The translations under genes were made by a program, and so were the position numbers. A stretch of 64,000 bases of DNA from Gerris lacustris (Eukaryota; Arthropoda; Insecta; Hemiptera; Gerridae), in the NCBI GenBank assembly GCA_951217055.1, contig OX578283.1, forward strand, positions 4,728,360-4,792,359, in the 5' to 3' direction. Shown piece after piece: positions 1-11,174 of the stretch. Under the pieces are notes generated by a model. The model searched no databases and was not told the origin of the DNA. It saw nothing but the letters and a program-made list of their open reading frames with translations. The first letter of the stretch is position 1. Each line of letters opens with the position of its first letter.

Positions 1-58
1 TGCTGCCTAGTTACATAAATAACAATTGGCGACCAACAGTAGAAGAGCAGGCAGATAA

Positions 59-430
59 AACAAGTAAGGCGCGTAAGTACGTGAGGCGATAATCACCGGT
101 TTCTGTACGATTAAGTTAAAATTATTAAGTATACAATTTTTGTATAACACAATAGTTGCATATTCTTTTTATACACTTCAAGACCTTTAAATTGATGAAT
201 ACAAGTCATGGTGACTAAAAACTTTTTTTTAGTCGCCCGCCATATTGGGCGCCGTAATGAAATATTAAGTGCAAAAAGAGTACAGTTGTCAGAAATGCCG
301 AGATGCACCTGTGTGCCGATTTTCATGTTCCTAGCTATAGTAGTTTATGAATTGAGACATGCCAACGGACAGACAGACAGACACAGCCGTTATATTAGAT
401 TTATTTTCGTACTTTGTACAGAAACCTAAA
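59..430 (-). mobile_element. Helitron-like family H, copy 1
   Basis: Read on the minus strand, the element starts near 430 with the inverted repeat GGTTTCTGTAC (plus-strand 416-426). A GTCT microsatellite follows at about 370-383, then a core like 'CATGAAaATCGGCAcACAGG'. The internal inverted repeat lies at 98-108, and the distal end holds a GC-rich hairpin-forming stretch. The same ends recur at 8.48 and 9.79 kb in the opposite orientation, which defines the boundaries. There is no coding capacity; the short frames here are repeat by-products. Confidence 0.75.
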
Positions 431-991
431 AGAATGATGTCAAGAGAGAGCTGGAGAACTGTTTTGTTCGCGCTATAATGCGAATGTAAGTTTAAAATTT
501 CGTTATCAATGTTTTAACCGGACTCTAAAACCCTTGGCATAGTATGGGCGAAAATTTGAATTTGAGAAATCCAGGGGACAGACAAGAACACGGCGTGATA
601 AAGGAAGCTCTTGATGACCAAGCTTGAAGTTAAATGCTTTAAAATGATACTCGACAAATACGCTAATCATAAGTTGGATGCATCACGTTCGAAAAGTTTT
701 AGAAGAATTCGATATAAAACCAAACATTATTCGAGGTGGTTTTAGCAGAATGCGATATATAACCAACCATTATTTTCACTGAATGCAAGAAGTTCGCACA
801 GGAAGTAAGAAAATAAGGATGAACTCTTTCACTCCATCGTGAGTTCGGAGGGACTTTAGTCCGACGACTACGAGACCAAATTGTGATTGGTCTAAATCAA
901 AGCAAATGCGGAAGAGGGAGCAAACCGTCCCAATTTCTTCGAAATCGGACAAGCACAAGTGTGTGGACACGCAGAAGGAGGCAATGGGCGC
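431..991. other. Unassigned AT-rich sequence
   Basis: I see no coding region, tandem repeat or recognisable element here. Part of 892-990 drifts into sequence resembling family C, but not enough to set a boundary. Confidence 0.4.
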
Positions 992-1252
992 AGAGGGTTA
1001 AAATTATATACGGGAACCAACAATGGGATGCTTACGACATAGCATCCTTTTAATTTATTTAAAATAGGACCAGTAATTTTTAAGATATAGTTATTTGCAA
1101 AAATTGTTGATAGACAGACAGGAGACCGAACGTGCTCCTTGATGTCTGAAAAGCAATTCTGTCCTGGAATTATTGAAATCAAAGACTTACAAAAGATCGT
1201 TCTTCGGGGTGATCACAATGTTTTCGTTACATTTGGTAAGCTCGGAAGCAAT
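992..1252 (-). mobile_element. Helitron-like family C, degenerate partial copy
   Basis: It matches the microsatellite-side half of family C: a 'gggaaccaacaatgggatgc'-type stretch, 'tttaagatatagtt..gcaaaaattg', a short GACA run at about 1110, 'ctccttgatgtctgaaaagc', and the terminal 'ggtaagctcggaagcaa' ending near 1252. It is more diverged than the other copies, and the opposite end is missing. Confidence 0.6.
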
Positions 1253-3483
1253 TGATTCCTCTAGTATTAACAATTAATTATGCTTGACAACTAAGCTCGT
1301 AATCTTAACAGAAATCATACAAGACACTACATAAAAATAGAATGAGAAAAAATCTAATCAACAATTAGATTATTTGGTTCATCAATCATTGAATATTTGA
1401 TCAAAGTGTACCAAATCGGTTCAGAAGCAAATATACTTGAAGTTAAATCGGTCGTTTCCAAATATCGACGGAAACACAGCAGCTACACTGTGGACAATTC
1501 AATGGATTTCTACATTTGGGAACAGAATCCCTCCCCACTTGATTTCATTCGTTTAACTGCATAATGAAGAGCAGGTGAAATGCCTCGAGAGGGAAATTAA
1601 TTTAACGTCGAACTCGAAGGGTGGAAACCAGCGTGAAAATATAATGGATTCTATAATTCCGCCCAGATGGAGGGTTTTCGGCTAAACGGAGAAAAGATAT
1701 ACCTCCCTAAATCTCTCCTCTTTTCCCGACTAATGGAGATGGAAAAAAAGTAAAGATTTTTTAATTAAAAAACACTGAAATTGGGGAATGAAGCGAACGA
1801 AATCGACAAAAAACATTAGGAGAGAGGGAAAGGAAGGGCGGGGGTAAAACTGCATTACAATTAACAGGGTTGAAGACCCTGAGGGGCGCTCAGGGGGGCG
1901 TTCAACCAGGACATGGGGCGCAGCAATTATCATCTCTCTTAACTATATAAAGCTTTCGGTCCATTTCCACGAGATTGCAACAAAACTCGCCAATAGGAAA
2001 CAGTTATCTTTTACTTAGTTACCTTAAAACGTTCAGGGTAGCAAGAACTAGGATCCGGTAATTCATAGGAAACAAGGTCATAGTCTACCTATAGCAACAA
2101 TTTGACTGCATTTTACAGGTGTAGAATTACACACTAAAGTATTTGGGCCACGATCTACTAGTAAATAAGTATATAACTCACAAAATATAGTATTTACATA
2201 ACTTGTATACACATATACTTTGTGAGAATATATCTAAAATATGTTTTTTTCTAAAAAAAAATTGTTTTTCCACTAACTGGCAGCTCTCCGTGAGACCAAG
2301 AAGGTAGGAAAACATTTCATTTTCAAAACTTATAGTTCCCAAGATACGAGACAAGTCTCAATATTATACGTCTCAAATTAAGTTCCTTGCGATGGTGGCA
2401 ATGTGTGATGGTAGACATATCATACATTTCCTATAATAATACTTAAAAGATAGGCAGGATTAGATGGAGGAAAAATATGATATCTACACCTCTGAGGGTA
2501 AATAGATCACTAAAATTCAACCAATATGTCTTTCAATTCTTACATTTAATTTCTCTGCGTTTTTTGTTTTATAATAATTTGTTGTTTTATAACAAAAAAA
2601 AGCCCTTTCTTTCGAATTCATTTTATTTAATCATACTCTGGCACCTTTCTTAATTGACAGTGGGAGTGGGCAAAAAATGTAATGTCCGGACAAGAGGAAA
2701 ACTTTTAAGTTTATTTCACTGCTAAACCAGATTTTTAGAAAATAATATTTTTCGGTACCGTAAAAAATGAGGGATCAATAACGGTAGTTAACGCTTTTTA
2801 AAGTTTTAAAAAATTAGTACTCTGATAAAAAAAATGAATGAATTTTTTTGTGGTTTCAAAGCAAGAAGGACTTTTTATCATTCTGGAAAACCCCAAAAAT
2901 GAAAAAAAAAATCCTCTTCAGTACTTTATCTTGAGATAAACTAGTATATTGTACATACAAAATGTTAATAGTTATTATTAATCGAACCTGCAACAAAAGA
3001 GCTTGTACAAGGAACAAAGGATTACAAAGAACTAAATTACCTTCACAATTCCAATACAAGATGCTAAGTTTCTAGAGTTGGCAAATAAGAAAGGAAATGA
3101 TACGGGCGATGGAAGATTTAATGAAATAAAACGAGACCCAGGTGAAGCTGTAACGCACCGAGAGAAAAATCAATTTGCGAAACAACTAACGTTGCAAACT
3201 TTGTCAGGGAAAAGGGACAAAACGCTTTCCAGTTAATTAAAAATAGTCTCGTGAGGGGACAACCGAGTAAAAAATCATTATCAGGCCTCGAGGAAACATA
3301 TGGAGGCAGAGACAGGACAGCTGCCTCTAACTCCATGATAACTCTCGCCAGCAGTACCGCTAATTACTCAACTACCCTAATCAGACTTATAGTCACTCCA
3401 CTTCAACCCTTTCCTATCTTTACTCTCTAACTAGAAGTAAACTATCATAAAAATTCAATTTTAGCAAATAAAAACGTAATAAA
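1253..3483. other. Unassigned AT-rich intergenic sequence
   Basis: About 2.2 kb with no supported gene or clear repeat family. The frames at 1730-1933, 2856-3059 and 3118-3336 are short, of biased composition and match nothing I recognise. Confidence 0.4.
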
Positions 3484-3550
3484 TAGACTGCCAATTGGTG
3501 AGGCACATAGCATCCTCGTATCCTATCACGTACTTTATTGATATTATACT

Positions 3551-3885
3551 TTTATCGCCCTCCACTTGTAAATATGCCTATTCTGAGCGGCCGGTAAAGT
3601 TCCATTTTACAGCCCTGGGGCCTGTAAAAATGCATGCTTTATCTTTACAGGGCCGCTAGTAGTTCGAGAAGCGGCCGCTTCCTGGCCGGGCCAAGGCGTG
3701 CAGTAAGCGCTAGTAGTTCTCAGCGTCAGCTGTTCAATTAAGTAACAATCAATATTTTTATAACTGCGGTTTGTTTTGGTACTGATGTAACCCTGAAGTA
3801 ACCTTAATATACATTTATTGTTTTGAAGATTACGGCAAAATAGTTTGCATGTTTATTAATTAGTTTACATGTGGTGGGCGATAAA
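3551..3885. mobile_element. Small TIR element (MITE-like) inside family C
   Basis: The 22-bp ends at 3551-3572 and 3864-3885 are inverted repeats with 20 matches (start TTTATCGCCC). The element is 335 bp, has no coding frame and is GC-richer than its surroundings (3590-3720 includes GCGGCCGC and stem-forming TTTTACAG/CTGTAAAA). I could not fix a target duplication. The superfamily is unknown. Confidence 0.5.
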
Positions 3886-3901
3886 ATAGTGTATGCACCA
3901 C

Positions 3902-3991
3902 GAGCAGTAAGTGACATGACAGGCCTCGGGTGTTAAACGCACTCGTGTTTTCAAACTTCGCCCTCGGCCTGCAATAACGCCCTTACTGCTC
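3902..3991. repeat. Imperfect palindrome
   Basis: GAGCAGTAAG at 3902-3911 pairs with CTTACTGCTC at 3982-3991. Inner segments (CAGGCC..CGGG, CACTCGTG) also pair imperfectly. It lies directly after the 3551-3885 element and may be part of the same composite insertion. Confidence 0.6.
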
Positions 3992-4371
3992 TAGGTAAGT
4001 AAATAGCAATTACAAACCATTATTGTCTAATTGTTTCATCCGTTTTTTTTTAACTTTCAAAATTGTTTGCATTTTTTTACAAAATTATTTGTATTAAAGT
4101 ATCAATTTAGCAAAATTTAAAGAGTACAGACGGTTCAAATTAATCTAGGGCTATCTGCAGACTACTTTTAATGAACTATAAAAGTTTCATACAAATCAGA
4201 TAAGTCCTTTTGAAGCTATAGGTATAAATAAATGTATGTTTGTGCGCATGTGGAAGAGAAACAAATTAGAGCAGAAGGTTGAAACTTATATGGGACCAAC
4301 AATGAGCTAATTATGACCTACCATCCAAATTTCATTAAGATCGGACGTGCAGTTTTTAACATAGCATCTTG

Positions 4372-4672
4372 GATCATGACCTGACATGGTCTGAGTTGGA
4401 GGATAACCTGACATAGTCTGAGTTGGAGGATGACCTGACATGGACTGAGTTGGAGGATGGCCTGACATGGACTGAGTTGGAGGATGGCCTGACATGGACT
4501 GAGTTGGAGGATGGCTTGACATGGACTGAGTTGGAGGATGGCTTGACATGGACTGAGTTGGAGGATGGCCTGACATGGACTGAGTTGGAGGATGGCCTGA
4601 CATGGACTGAGTTGGAGGATGGCTTGACATGGACTGAGTTGGAGGATGGCCTGACATAGCCTGAGTTGGAGG
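4372..4672. repeat. 27-bp minisatellite, about 11 units
   Basis: The unit is 'gacatggactgagttggagg' plus 'atggcct', with point changes mainly in the outer units. Because 27 is divisible by three and the unit lacks stops, frames stay open on both strands (minus: MSGHPPTQS repeated). That explains the apparent proteins here. The array begins exactly where family C breaks off. Confidence 0.9.
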
Positions 4673-4679
4673 ATGATTT

Positions 4680-6400
4680 CTTTATTCTGTTCCGGAACCA
4701 GAATGAAAGCGTTTTCACGAAAAGAACGATAAAGATGGATTTGATCCCAAAAACAGCTTTATTATGGACCTATGGATTTGAAACTTTTTGAAAACAGTGT
4801 TTTGATGAGGTGTTCCATATTATTTTCTTGCTCCATGAAAACATAGCTGCTCGCCTCTTACTTACACATTATGATTAAAAAGTCGCCATTGTGGAAAACC
4901 GGGAGCGGCGAGGTGATTTGAAACCGGGCAGCATAGGTTAACTGTAATTAAAGTATTTTATCCCCAACGTAAATCAAGTATTATGAAGGAAGACGTGTTC
5001 TATAAGAATGTGAATACGGTAGAAGGTTGTAAGTAACAATATTTTCCTGCTAAAAGAAAGGCCAAACTTACGTGAGAATTAAAATTACCTTTACCTTTAT
5101 AATATTAACTCAAAATAAATTAAATATTGCAACAAAAATAATTTTGAGAACAATGCCTTAACTTATTCTCTATTTTTTTACGGTTTGCGTCCACTTCTGA
5201 ATATAAATAACTTTTATTATTATTTTTTTTTTTTAGAAAATTAAGATAATTCGTATTCTTATTTCATTTATTATTTTAACCTGAGGGGAATAACTCCATT
5301 GATAAAAGCCACGTATAAAGAAAAAAACAAGACAAAACTTTTAGCTAATACATCTCATCAAATATTCCAAGTTGAGCGATGAATAAAAAAGAAGGTAGAG
5401 GCGTTTTCTTTCCACACTGCTCCCCCTCTTAGTGCCTTCATTATTGTGAAAAATACAGCGGAGGAAGGAGGAAGGAAGAATATTAATATTCAGGTGGAAT
5501 ATTAATAATAAGGTGGAAGCAGAAGAGATCTAAGTATAAAGTGCTTCGGAATCAGACACAACTTACACGTGCCACCAAGTCCTTCAACTTTATCCACAAC
5601 TTTTATTGCCAATAAATTGTTAACTGCATATAATTTTATTACAGAATATAAATTGCATTTTATTTTTGTCAATATAAGGGCACTTCTTTAGATTGTTACT
5701 CCCCTTATGAAAGAACCGGTGGGGAGTAACAATCTAAAGAAGGTGGACAAAATGTTCTTCTTTAGACTTTTAACTCCCCTTTTAAAAAACAGAAGTGTGA
5801 TATTCCTTTGTCCCAAAGTACATTGGAATAAACATCTCTTTGTCTTAATAGTTATTTAGTCAGTCATTTATATTCGTGCCAATATAAGTACATGTAAAGT
5901 TAGGCAATAACAAATATTATTATTATATTTGAGCAAATAAGTAATAATTTTGAACTTGAATAAAAATTTCAACTAACATTGTGCACTCTCACCATTTTAT
6001 GCAAAAAAATGGTTTCATACTTTTTTTTATATATAAAAGAACAAGTATAGAATTAGTCGGTCGGCAATTAGATATTATATAATTATATTAATATATTTAT
6101 GAAAATAAGCAATATTTTTTTTGCTTTTGTACAAAGTTCCAGTTGTGCTCCTAACCTTTTTTTGTAATAAATTAAGAAAAAAAAAAGTTTTCATACCTTT
6201 TTAGTAATACCTAAAAGAAAGGAGGCTTGACTGTCCAACTTTATGTGAATGTTTCTACAATAATCCTTCATCATGTTTTTCACATGGTTATTGAGGTAAA
6301 TTTAAAAAAATACGTAATGGTGATGGTACTCACCTCAAACAAAGGTTTTAATACCGGCGTGTTTGGTGGTCACATGGTGATCATATTTTCAAAATGTAAA
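4680..6400. other. Unassigned AT-rich sequence
   Basis: Apart from the hairpin at 5683-5742, I see only AT-rich, low-complexity DNA with T and A runs. The frame at 6227-6448 resembles no known family and runs into the Harbinger terminus. Confidence 0.4.
5683..5742. repeat. Perfect 22-bp inverted repeat (hairpin)
   Basis: Arms 5683-5704 and 5721-5742 are exact reverse complements (core TTTAGATTGTTACTCCCC) around a 16-nt loop. A third, degenerate copy of the arm follows at about 5759-5778, so the motif may come from a small dispersed element. Confidence 0.85.
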
Positions 6401-6499
6401 GATGTGTTTTCCTACAACGCGTCTGACGCGAATAGGGTGTTTTCTTAAAACCACGGCTGGCGCAATTTCTTTCTCTTCAATCTGATTCCATCGTTCGTC

Positions 6500-6748
6500 A
6501 TGGCTACTTCCTTGACATTAAAGAAAAAACTTTTAAGTGTTTATTTGCATCTGGTGGAAGCCGCAGACGAAGAACTGCTTATGTCAGTGCTCGATCTCTC
6601 GAGAAGGAATCCCCATCGGCCATTATACTTAAATCGAATGGCAGAAGGTGAGTATAATATACTTATTAGAAGCCACCTTCTGGGTGACGAAGAAACGTTT
6701 AGGTGGTTTTTTAGGCTGAATATATACTTCAGTTTTATTATATACTAA
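6500..6748 (+). pseudogene. PIF/Harbinger transposase N-terminal fragment
   Basis: An 82-residue frame starts at ATG 6500, about 70 bp inside the left TIR. Residues ~50-75 (GEYNILIRSHLLGDEETF, then RWFFRL) match the pattern near the start of Harbinger/HARBI1-type transposases, where a 'GEY..L...L..D...F..YFRM' stretch precedes the catalytic core. The full protein is usually about 350-450 residues, so roughly four fifths, including the DDE residues, is absent. The AAG|GTGAGTA at about 6645-6654 looks like a splice donor, but the frame with homology reads through it. The call rests on motif resemblance. Confidence 0.6.
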
Positions 6749-6893
6749 ACCTGATTTCTTTCAAAGCATTTTTTGAAGCCATGTACGTGGTAGACTTTAT
6801 GTCATTTACGACTGGAAACTTGGGGACTTCTTCAATTAAGCGGTCGTTCTCTTCAACACTAAAAACTACTTTTTCCCCGTCGCGCCATTGTGA
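6738..6893 (-). pseudogene. MADF/Myb-like domain fragment of the Harbinger element
   Basis: On the minus strand, codons from about 6893 down to a stop at 6738-6740 read through EENDRLIEEVPKFPVVND and later SKNALKEI. This is the acid-rich helix, 'LI..V...P..ND' and 'A..EI' pattern of MADF/Myb-SANT DNA-binding domains. PIF/Harbinger elements encode such a protein alongside the transposase to help bind the ends and enter the nucleus. The likely ATG (minus strand, at about 6887) is in another frame, so one indel has broken the start. Only the first half of the domain remains. It converges on, and overlaps, the transposase fragment. Confidence 0.6.
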
Positions 6894-7056
6894 AAAAAAA
6901 GAACTAGAAACAGAGTTTTACAAGAAGAATTAAAGCCTAAGTACATAAGAGCCGCACGAGGGTTTGCGACTATACTGCTCTCCGAGGAGTTAGTTCGCGT
7001 CTGACGCCTTGACGGCTGTGAGCCTTCACGTCAGACGCGCTCTAGGACAACACCCC

Positions 7057-8480
7057 TTGAGGTACACAAAATATAAGTCACAAAGTGATCTAGTATAGTA
7101 ACACTAAGTTGTCTGTTCAATCTAGTTAAATAGTTTTAAAGTATTTAATTCAAATTATGTTGTGTTTTCTTTTTAAAAGAGGTCCCTTAGGAGCATTTGC
7201 AATGCAAATTTCTCTTTTCTAGGAGGGCACTAACCTACCGAACCCAAGTTACGAGTGGCATAAGCAACCTGGTTCACCACTGCAAGGGATTCAAATATTT
7301 TAGGTCCAATTCCACTGTTTGACCTATCTTCAGGGGTGTGTGATATTCCTGACATTAGCTAGAGGTAAGATGGTCAAAGTAGTTTATCAGATTTTCCCAT
7401 TGAAAGGATCATAACTGAACTTTTCATACCAGGATCCGGGCAAAGGGAAAAAACGAAGAATGGTCCGTTCAATTAAAAAAAGAACAGGATCAGTTGGGTA
7501 AACATGTTGATTCTTCATTAGAGAACGACCAATCTCTCGAATTTAAATTATCGAAGCAAACGGATTTCACCTGAACACCAAGTAAGATAATGACAATTCT
7601 TCTTCTCCTAGAGGATTGAAAATGGATGGAAAGAAATTTTTTTTTAAATTCCTCACCGTTTGAACATGCTGTAGAGCTCATAATTAACTCAGTTTATGGT
7701 AAAATAATATATGTTTCTTTATTCGAAGAAACTGTTAATTACTAAATGTATTTTATTTGATCTTTCTACGTTGTTCTAGTATACAGTTGGATATTTTGTT
7801 TGTATAGGAAGTAGTTTCTGGTTATAGGCCCATTGTTTTATAATTACTATAAAGTATTTCTCTGCTAATGATCATCTCCGGTTTCTGTTGCTAGACATTA
7901 TGTCTGTTGCTCCAAACCAACCTTTGATTATACTATTTGACAATCAGGGATTTATTTTTTGGAAAGTTGTCAGATGATATGGCGACGGTTTAATTAACAT
8001 ATAGCACGTACACAATGATAATCGAACCTCGAGGATGTTGTCACGTTAAGCTTTGTTTATGTAGTTAATTGTGGACGACATCTGAAATACGTCTTGCCAT
8101 GGCTTCTAACACGTCACTGTGAGTTTACTCAGGTTGTATTCTCCTCCTGTGAGTAACTCAACGCATTATCACCTCTCAAGTCTTGTATGTTGGTTCTAGT
8201 GGAAGGACACAACACTAGACAGTATTAACTTAGTAACATAATGCCGCTACCTCGTCCATTGTTCAACCTAACCCCACAGCCGAAGGGAGGAGGTGCATTA
8301 ACTCAGTCGCTCAAGCTATTGTAACATGTAACATTATGTTGTAATGTTTAAGTCAATATTACGTTAAATGACATTCATTATATTAAGATGAAAAACATAT
8401 TAAAGCAGTCACACGTCACATATAACTCAGCAAACAACATTCGTGTAAAATAACCAACAATAATAATTTATAACTACATT
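7057..8480. other. Unassigned sequence, no gene seen
   Basis: The stretch is slightly GC-richer at 7190-7330 and 8100-8300. No homology is recognised and no frame exceeds about 65 codons. Confidence 0.4.
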
Positions 8481-9004
8481 TTAGGTTTCTGTACAAAGTA
8501 CAAAAAGAAACCTTATATAACGGCTCTGTCTGTCTGTCTGTCTGTCCGTTGGTGTCTATCCGTTGCTTATTTTAATTCATAAACTACTATAGCTAGGAAC
8601 ATGAAATTCGGCATACAGGTGCATCTCGGCATTTAAGACAACTAGACACATTTTGGATTTTTCACACTTAATATTTTCAAGATGGCGGCCAATATGGCGG
8701 GCGACTAAAAAAATAGTTTTTAGTCACCATGACATGTTATACATCAATTTAAAGGTCATGAAATGAAGAAAAAGAATATGCAACTATTAAATTTTTCAAG
8801 ATGGCTGCCAATGACCCGTCATGACTAAATATTGTTTTAGTTACCATAACATGTTATACATCAATTTAAAGGTCTTGAAGAGTAGAAAAAGAATATTACT
8901 ATTAAAATTAGTGTAATTATATTACACTCAATAATTTTAACTTTAATGTACAGAAACCGGCGATTATCGCCTCACGTACTTACGTGAAGCGCGCCTTACT
9001 TGTT
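8481..9004 (+). mobile_element. Helitron-like family H, copy 2 (reference copy)
   Basis: The 5' inverted repeat GGTTTCTGTAC is at 8484-8494 and (GTCT)n at about 8527-8549. The core 'gctaggaacatgaaattcgg' is near 8590. The internal inverted repeat GTACAGAAACC is at 8948-8958, followed directly by the palindrome GGCGATTATCGCC (8959-8971) and a second hairpin (CGCCTCACGTA/TACGTGAAGCG). The body carries repeats of 'caagatggcggcca' and 'tttagtcaccatgac'. Inverted repeat followed by a 3' hairpin is the Helitron2/Helentron pattern. Confidence 0.8.
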
Positions 9005-9502
9005 TTACTCTTATTTTTCCTACGATATAATATTGTTTGACTTTTTCTCTTTTTATTTTTATAAAATAAATACTTGTTATTTCAATTATAATTAAATCTT
9101 TTGAACATCTAATTATAAATTTAGATTTATGCTCGAGCTTGTTAGTTTATATACTAATGGATTGATAAAGTTGTTCCGATGTTGAGAACTTAGTTGTTAG
9201 TTAAATATGAAGGAGTTTGAACAAGACAATCGTACTGTTACAGACACGTGGCCCTTCAGACCTATAGCCCTTTAATCTAAATACAATAAAGGTTCAGTTG
9301 GGCCCAACGACTTTGTTAGCACACGTGGCCCTTATTAATTCTATTCTATTTCCCTATATTATAAAGGCCAGTTGTTTAAGGAAGGGCCGACGGACCCTCA
9401 CACTCACACACAGTACTTCTGTAAGTTTGACCCCCCCCCCCCTTCAAATTGGCTCATATCAGTGAAAATATAACGTTTTCATCATCACGATCCCAGCATA
9501 AA

Positions 9503-9560
9503 AATCCTCCGCCAATTAGTGTGGCACATAGCTTCCTCCCGTTCTATTTTGCATACTAGT
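9503..9560 (-). mobile_element. Family C/A hairpin-end fragment
   Basis: Only the 3' hairpin end is present (gccaattagtgtggcacata, 'gcttcctc'). It stops about 25 bp before family R. Confidence 0.6.
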
Positions 9561-9582
9561 TAAAGTTACTACTAGTTGTATA

Positions 9583-9786
9583 CTAGCTGGTCCGGCGAAC
9601 TTCGTGCCGCCTATAATAAACATTTAAAACAAAAGCAATGTATAGCTGCTACCTTTGAAAAACCTTATAAATAGTTTATTTAGTTAAATAATGTTGCCTT
9701 ATATAAAAAATGTATATTACAATTTGCAATATATACTTGTACAATATACAATATTGGCATAAGAGACATACAGATAAACAAACGTT
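9583..9786 (-). mobile_element. Helitron-like family R, copy 1
   Basis: It starts on the plus strand with CTAGCTGGTCCGGCGAACTT, so on the minus strand it ends in a hairpin-forming GGCG..CGAAGTTCG..CC stretch, then CTAG followed by T. That is the classical Helitron 3' end. It aligns with 63754-63900 over about 150 bp. Family H copy 3 begins a few bases beyond. Confidence 0.65.
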
Positions 9787-9790
9787 CATT

Positions 9791-10279
9791 TTTAGGTTTC
9801 TGTACAAAGTACAAAAATAAACCTTATATAACGGCTCTGTCTGTCCGTATGTGTCAGTCCGTTGCTTGTTTCAATTCATCAACTACTATAGCTAGGAAAA
9901 TGAAATTCGCCATCTCGGCATTTGTGACAAGTGGACACTTTTTCGATTGTACACACTTAATATTTTCAAGATAGATGGCGGCCAATAAAAATGTTTTTAG
10001 TCACCATGACATGTTATACATCAAATTAAAGGTCTTGAAATGTAGAAAAAGAATATGCAAGTATTAAAATTTCACACCTAATATTTTCAAGATGGCAGCT
10101 AATATGGCGGTCGACTAAAAAAAATGTTTTTAGTCACCATGTCATGTTATACATCAATTTAAAGATCTTAAAGTGTAGAAAAATAATACGCAACTATTAC
10201 ACTTAATAATATTAACTTAATCGTACAGAAACCGGCGATTATCGCCTCACGTACTTACGTGAAGCGCGCCTTACTTGTT
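9791..10279 (+). mobile_element. Helitron-like family H, copy 3
   Basis: The inverted repeats are at 9795-9805 and 10223-10233, with the same terminal hairpins as copy 2. The GTCT tract is shorter ('ctgtctgtccgtatgtgtca'). The 'caagatggcrgcca' module appears twice (9967, 10090). Confidence 0.8.
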
Positions 10280-10639
10280 ATTTATATAGATATAGATTAT
10301 AAAAATATATTTCCTGTATTTTCCATTTTACCCCTCTCGTAAATGAGAATATACTTAACAATTACTGTAATCTTAAGAGAGCTTTTCAACGATATGCATC
10401 ATTAAAGGTTTCCATTACTTTCACATTTGTATCCCGCACCCCTGTGTACCAAAATTTAAACATAGTTTTACTAACTCAGAAACCTTCTCGGGCATGCGTC
10501 CAACCATTCCTTAAGTTTCATCGCAATCGTATGCACGGTTTAGGCAGGTAAAAGAGACAGACAGACAGATATACATTCATTTTAATTAATATGCATACAT
10601 GGTTTTATACTATTAAAACCTATTATTATCAAATTTATT

Positions 10640-10975
10640 TAATTTATTCCCCATTTTTTAAAACAGTCAAAATTGTTTTGATATTTTACATTTATTAAAG
10701 AATCACTTTAGCAAAATTTACGAGCGCAGACAGTTAAAATTAATCTGGGGCTATCTGAGGTCTATACTTTTGACAAACCATCCAAATTCCATAAAAATCA
10801 GAAAAGTACTTTTGATTATATCGTGTAAATAAATGTATGATTGTGCGCATGTTGAAGAGAAACAAATGAGCGCAGAAGGTTGAAACTTATATGGAACCAA
10901 CAATAATAGGCTAATTATGACCTACCATTCAAATTTCAATAAAATCGGACGTGTAGATTTATTGTACCTACATAT
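10640..10975 (-). mobile_element. Family C, partial copy
   Basis: It shares 'attaaagaatcactttagca', 'gcgcatgttgaagagaaaca', 'agaaggttgaaacttatatg' and 'catt/tccaaatttcaataaaat' with other C copies. It stops before the microsatellite end. A second partial copy follows. Confidence 0.65.
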
Positions 10976-11067
10976 TAGCTCTAAAATTACTGTTATCATA
11001 TTAATGATTTACTGTACATATTAACTCCCTGTATGTTATAAATAAATACAGAGATTTACTATACTAC

Positions 11068-11174
11068 TAAATGTATGATTGTGCGCATGTGCAACAGAAA
11101 CAAATAAGCGCAGAAGGTTGAAACTTATATGTGACCAACAATGGGCTAATTATGACCTACCATCCAAATTTAAA
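11068..11174 (-). mobile_element. Family C, short partial copy
   Basis: It covers 'aaatgtatgattgtgcgcat' to 'cctaccatccaaattt' only. It ends exactly at the hairpin end of family X, suggesting X inserted here. Confidence 0.6.

Larger units (their letters stand above)
3488..4371 (-). mobile_element. Helitron-like family C copy interrupted by other repeats
   Basis: The hairpin end is at 3488 (tgccaattggtgaggca, stem TGCC/GGCA). Typical C body resumes near 4010 ('accattattgtctaattg', 'agtatcaatttagcaaaatt') and runs to the core 'catccaaatttcattaagat' near 4325. The terminal GACA/'ctcggaagc' end is absent and a 27-bp minisatellite starts instead. About 450 bp of foreign sequence (3551-4008) splits the copy. 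Confidence 0.65.
6401..7056. mobile_element. PIF/Harbinger transposon relic, internally deleted
   Basis: The 32-bp terminal inverted repeats lie at 6401-6432 and 7025-7056 and share TCCTA and CGCGTCTGACG; one end reads GGGGTGTT, a common start for this superfamily. Inside, two gene starts face each other: a transposase-like N-terminus on plus and a MADF/Myb-like domain on minus, the two genes PIF/Harbinger elements carry. The catalytic DDE part is missing, so the 656-bp copy cannot be autonomous. The right TIR also folds with a nearby copy of the motif (6996-7006 with 7029-7039, 11-bp stem). No matching 3-bp target duplication is left. Confidence 0.75.

Noticed and set aside
4307..4718. Open frames on both strands encoding repeated MSGHPPTQS / DGLTWTELE
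   Set aside because: They are produced by the 27-bp minisatellite; no upstream gene context, and both strands are equally open.
6640..6660. Splice donor AAG|GTGAGTA within the Harbinger fragment
   Set aside because: The reading frame with transposase resemblance continues through it, so an intron here is not needed.
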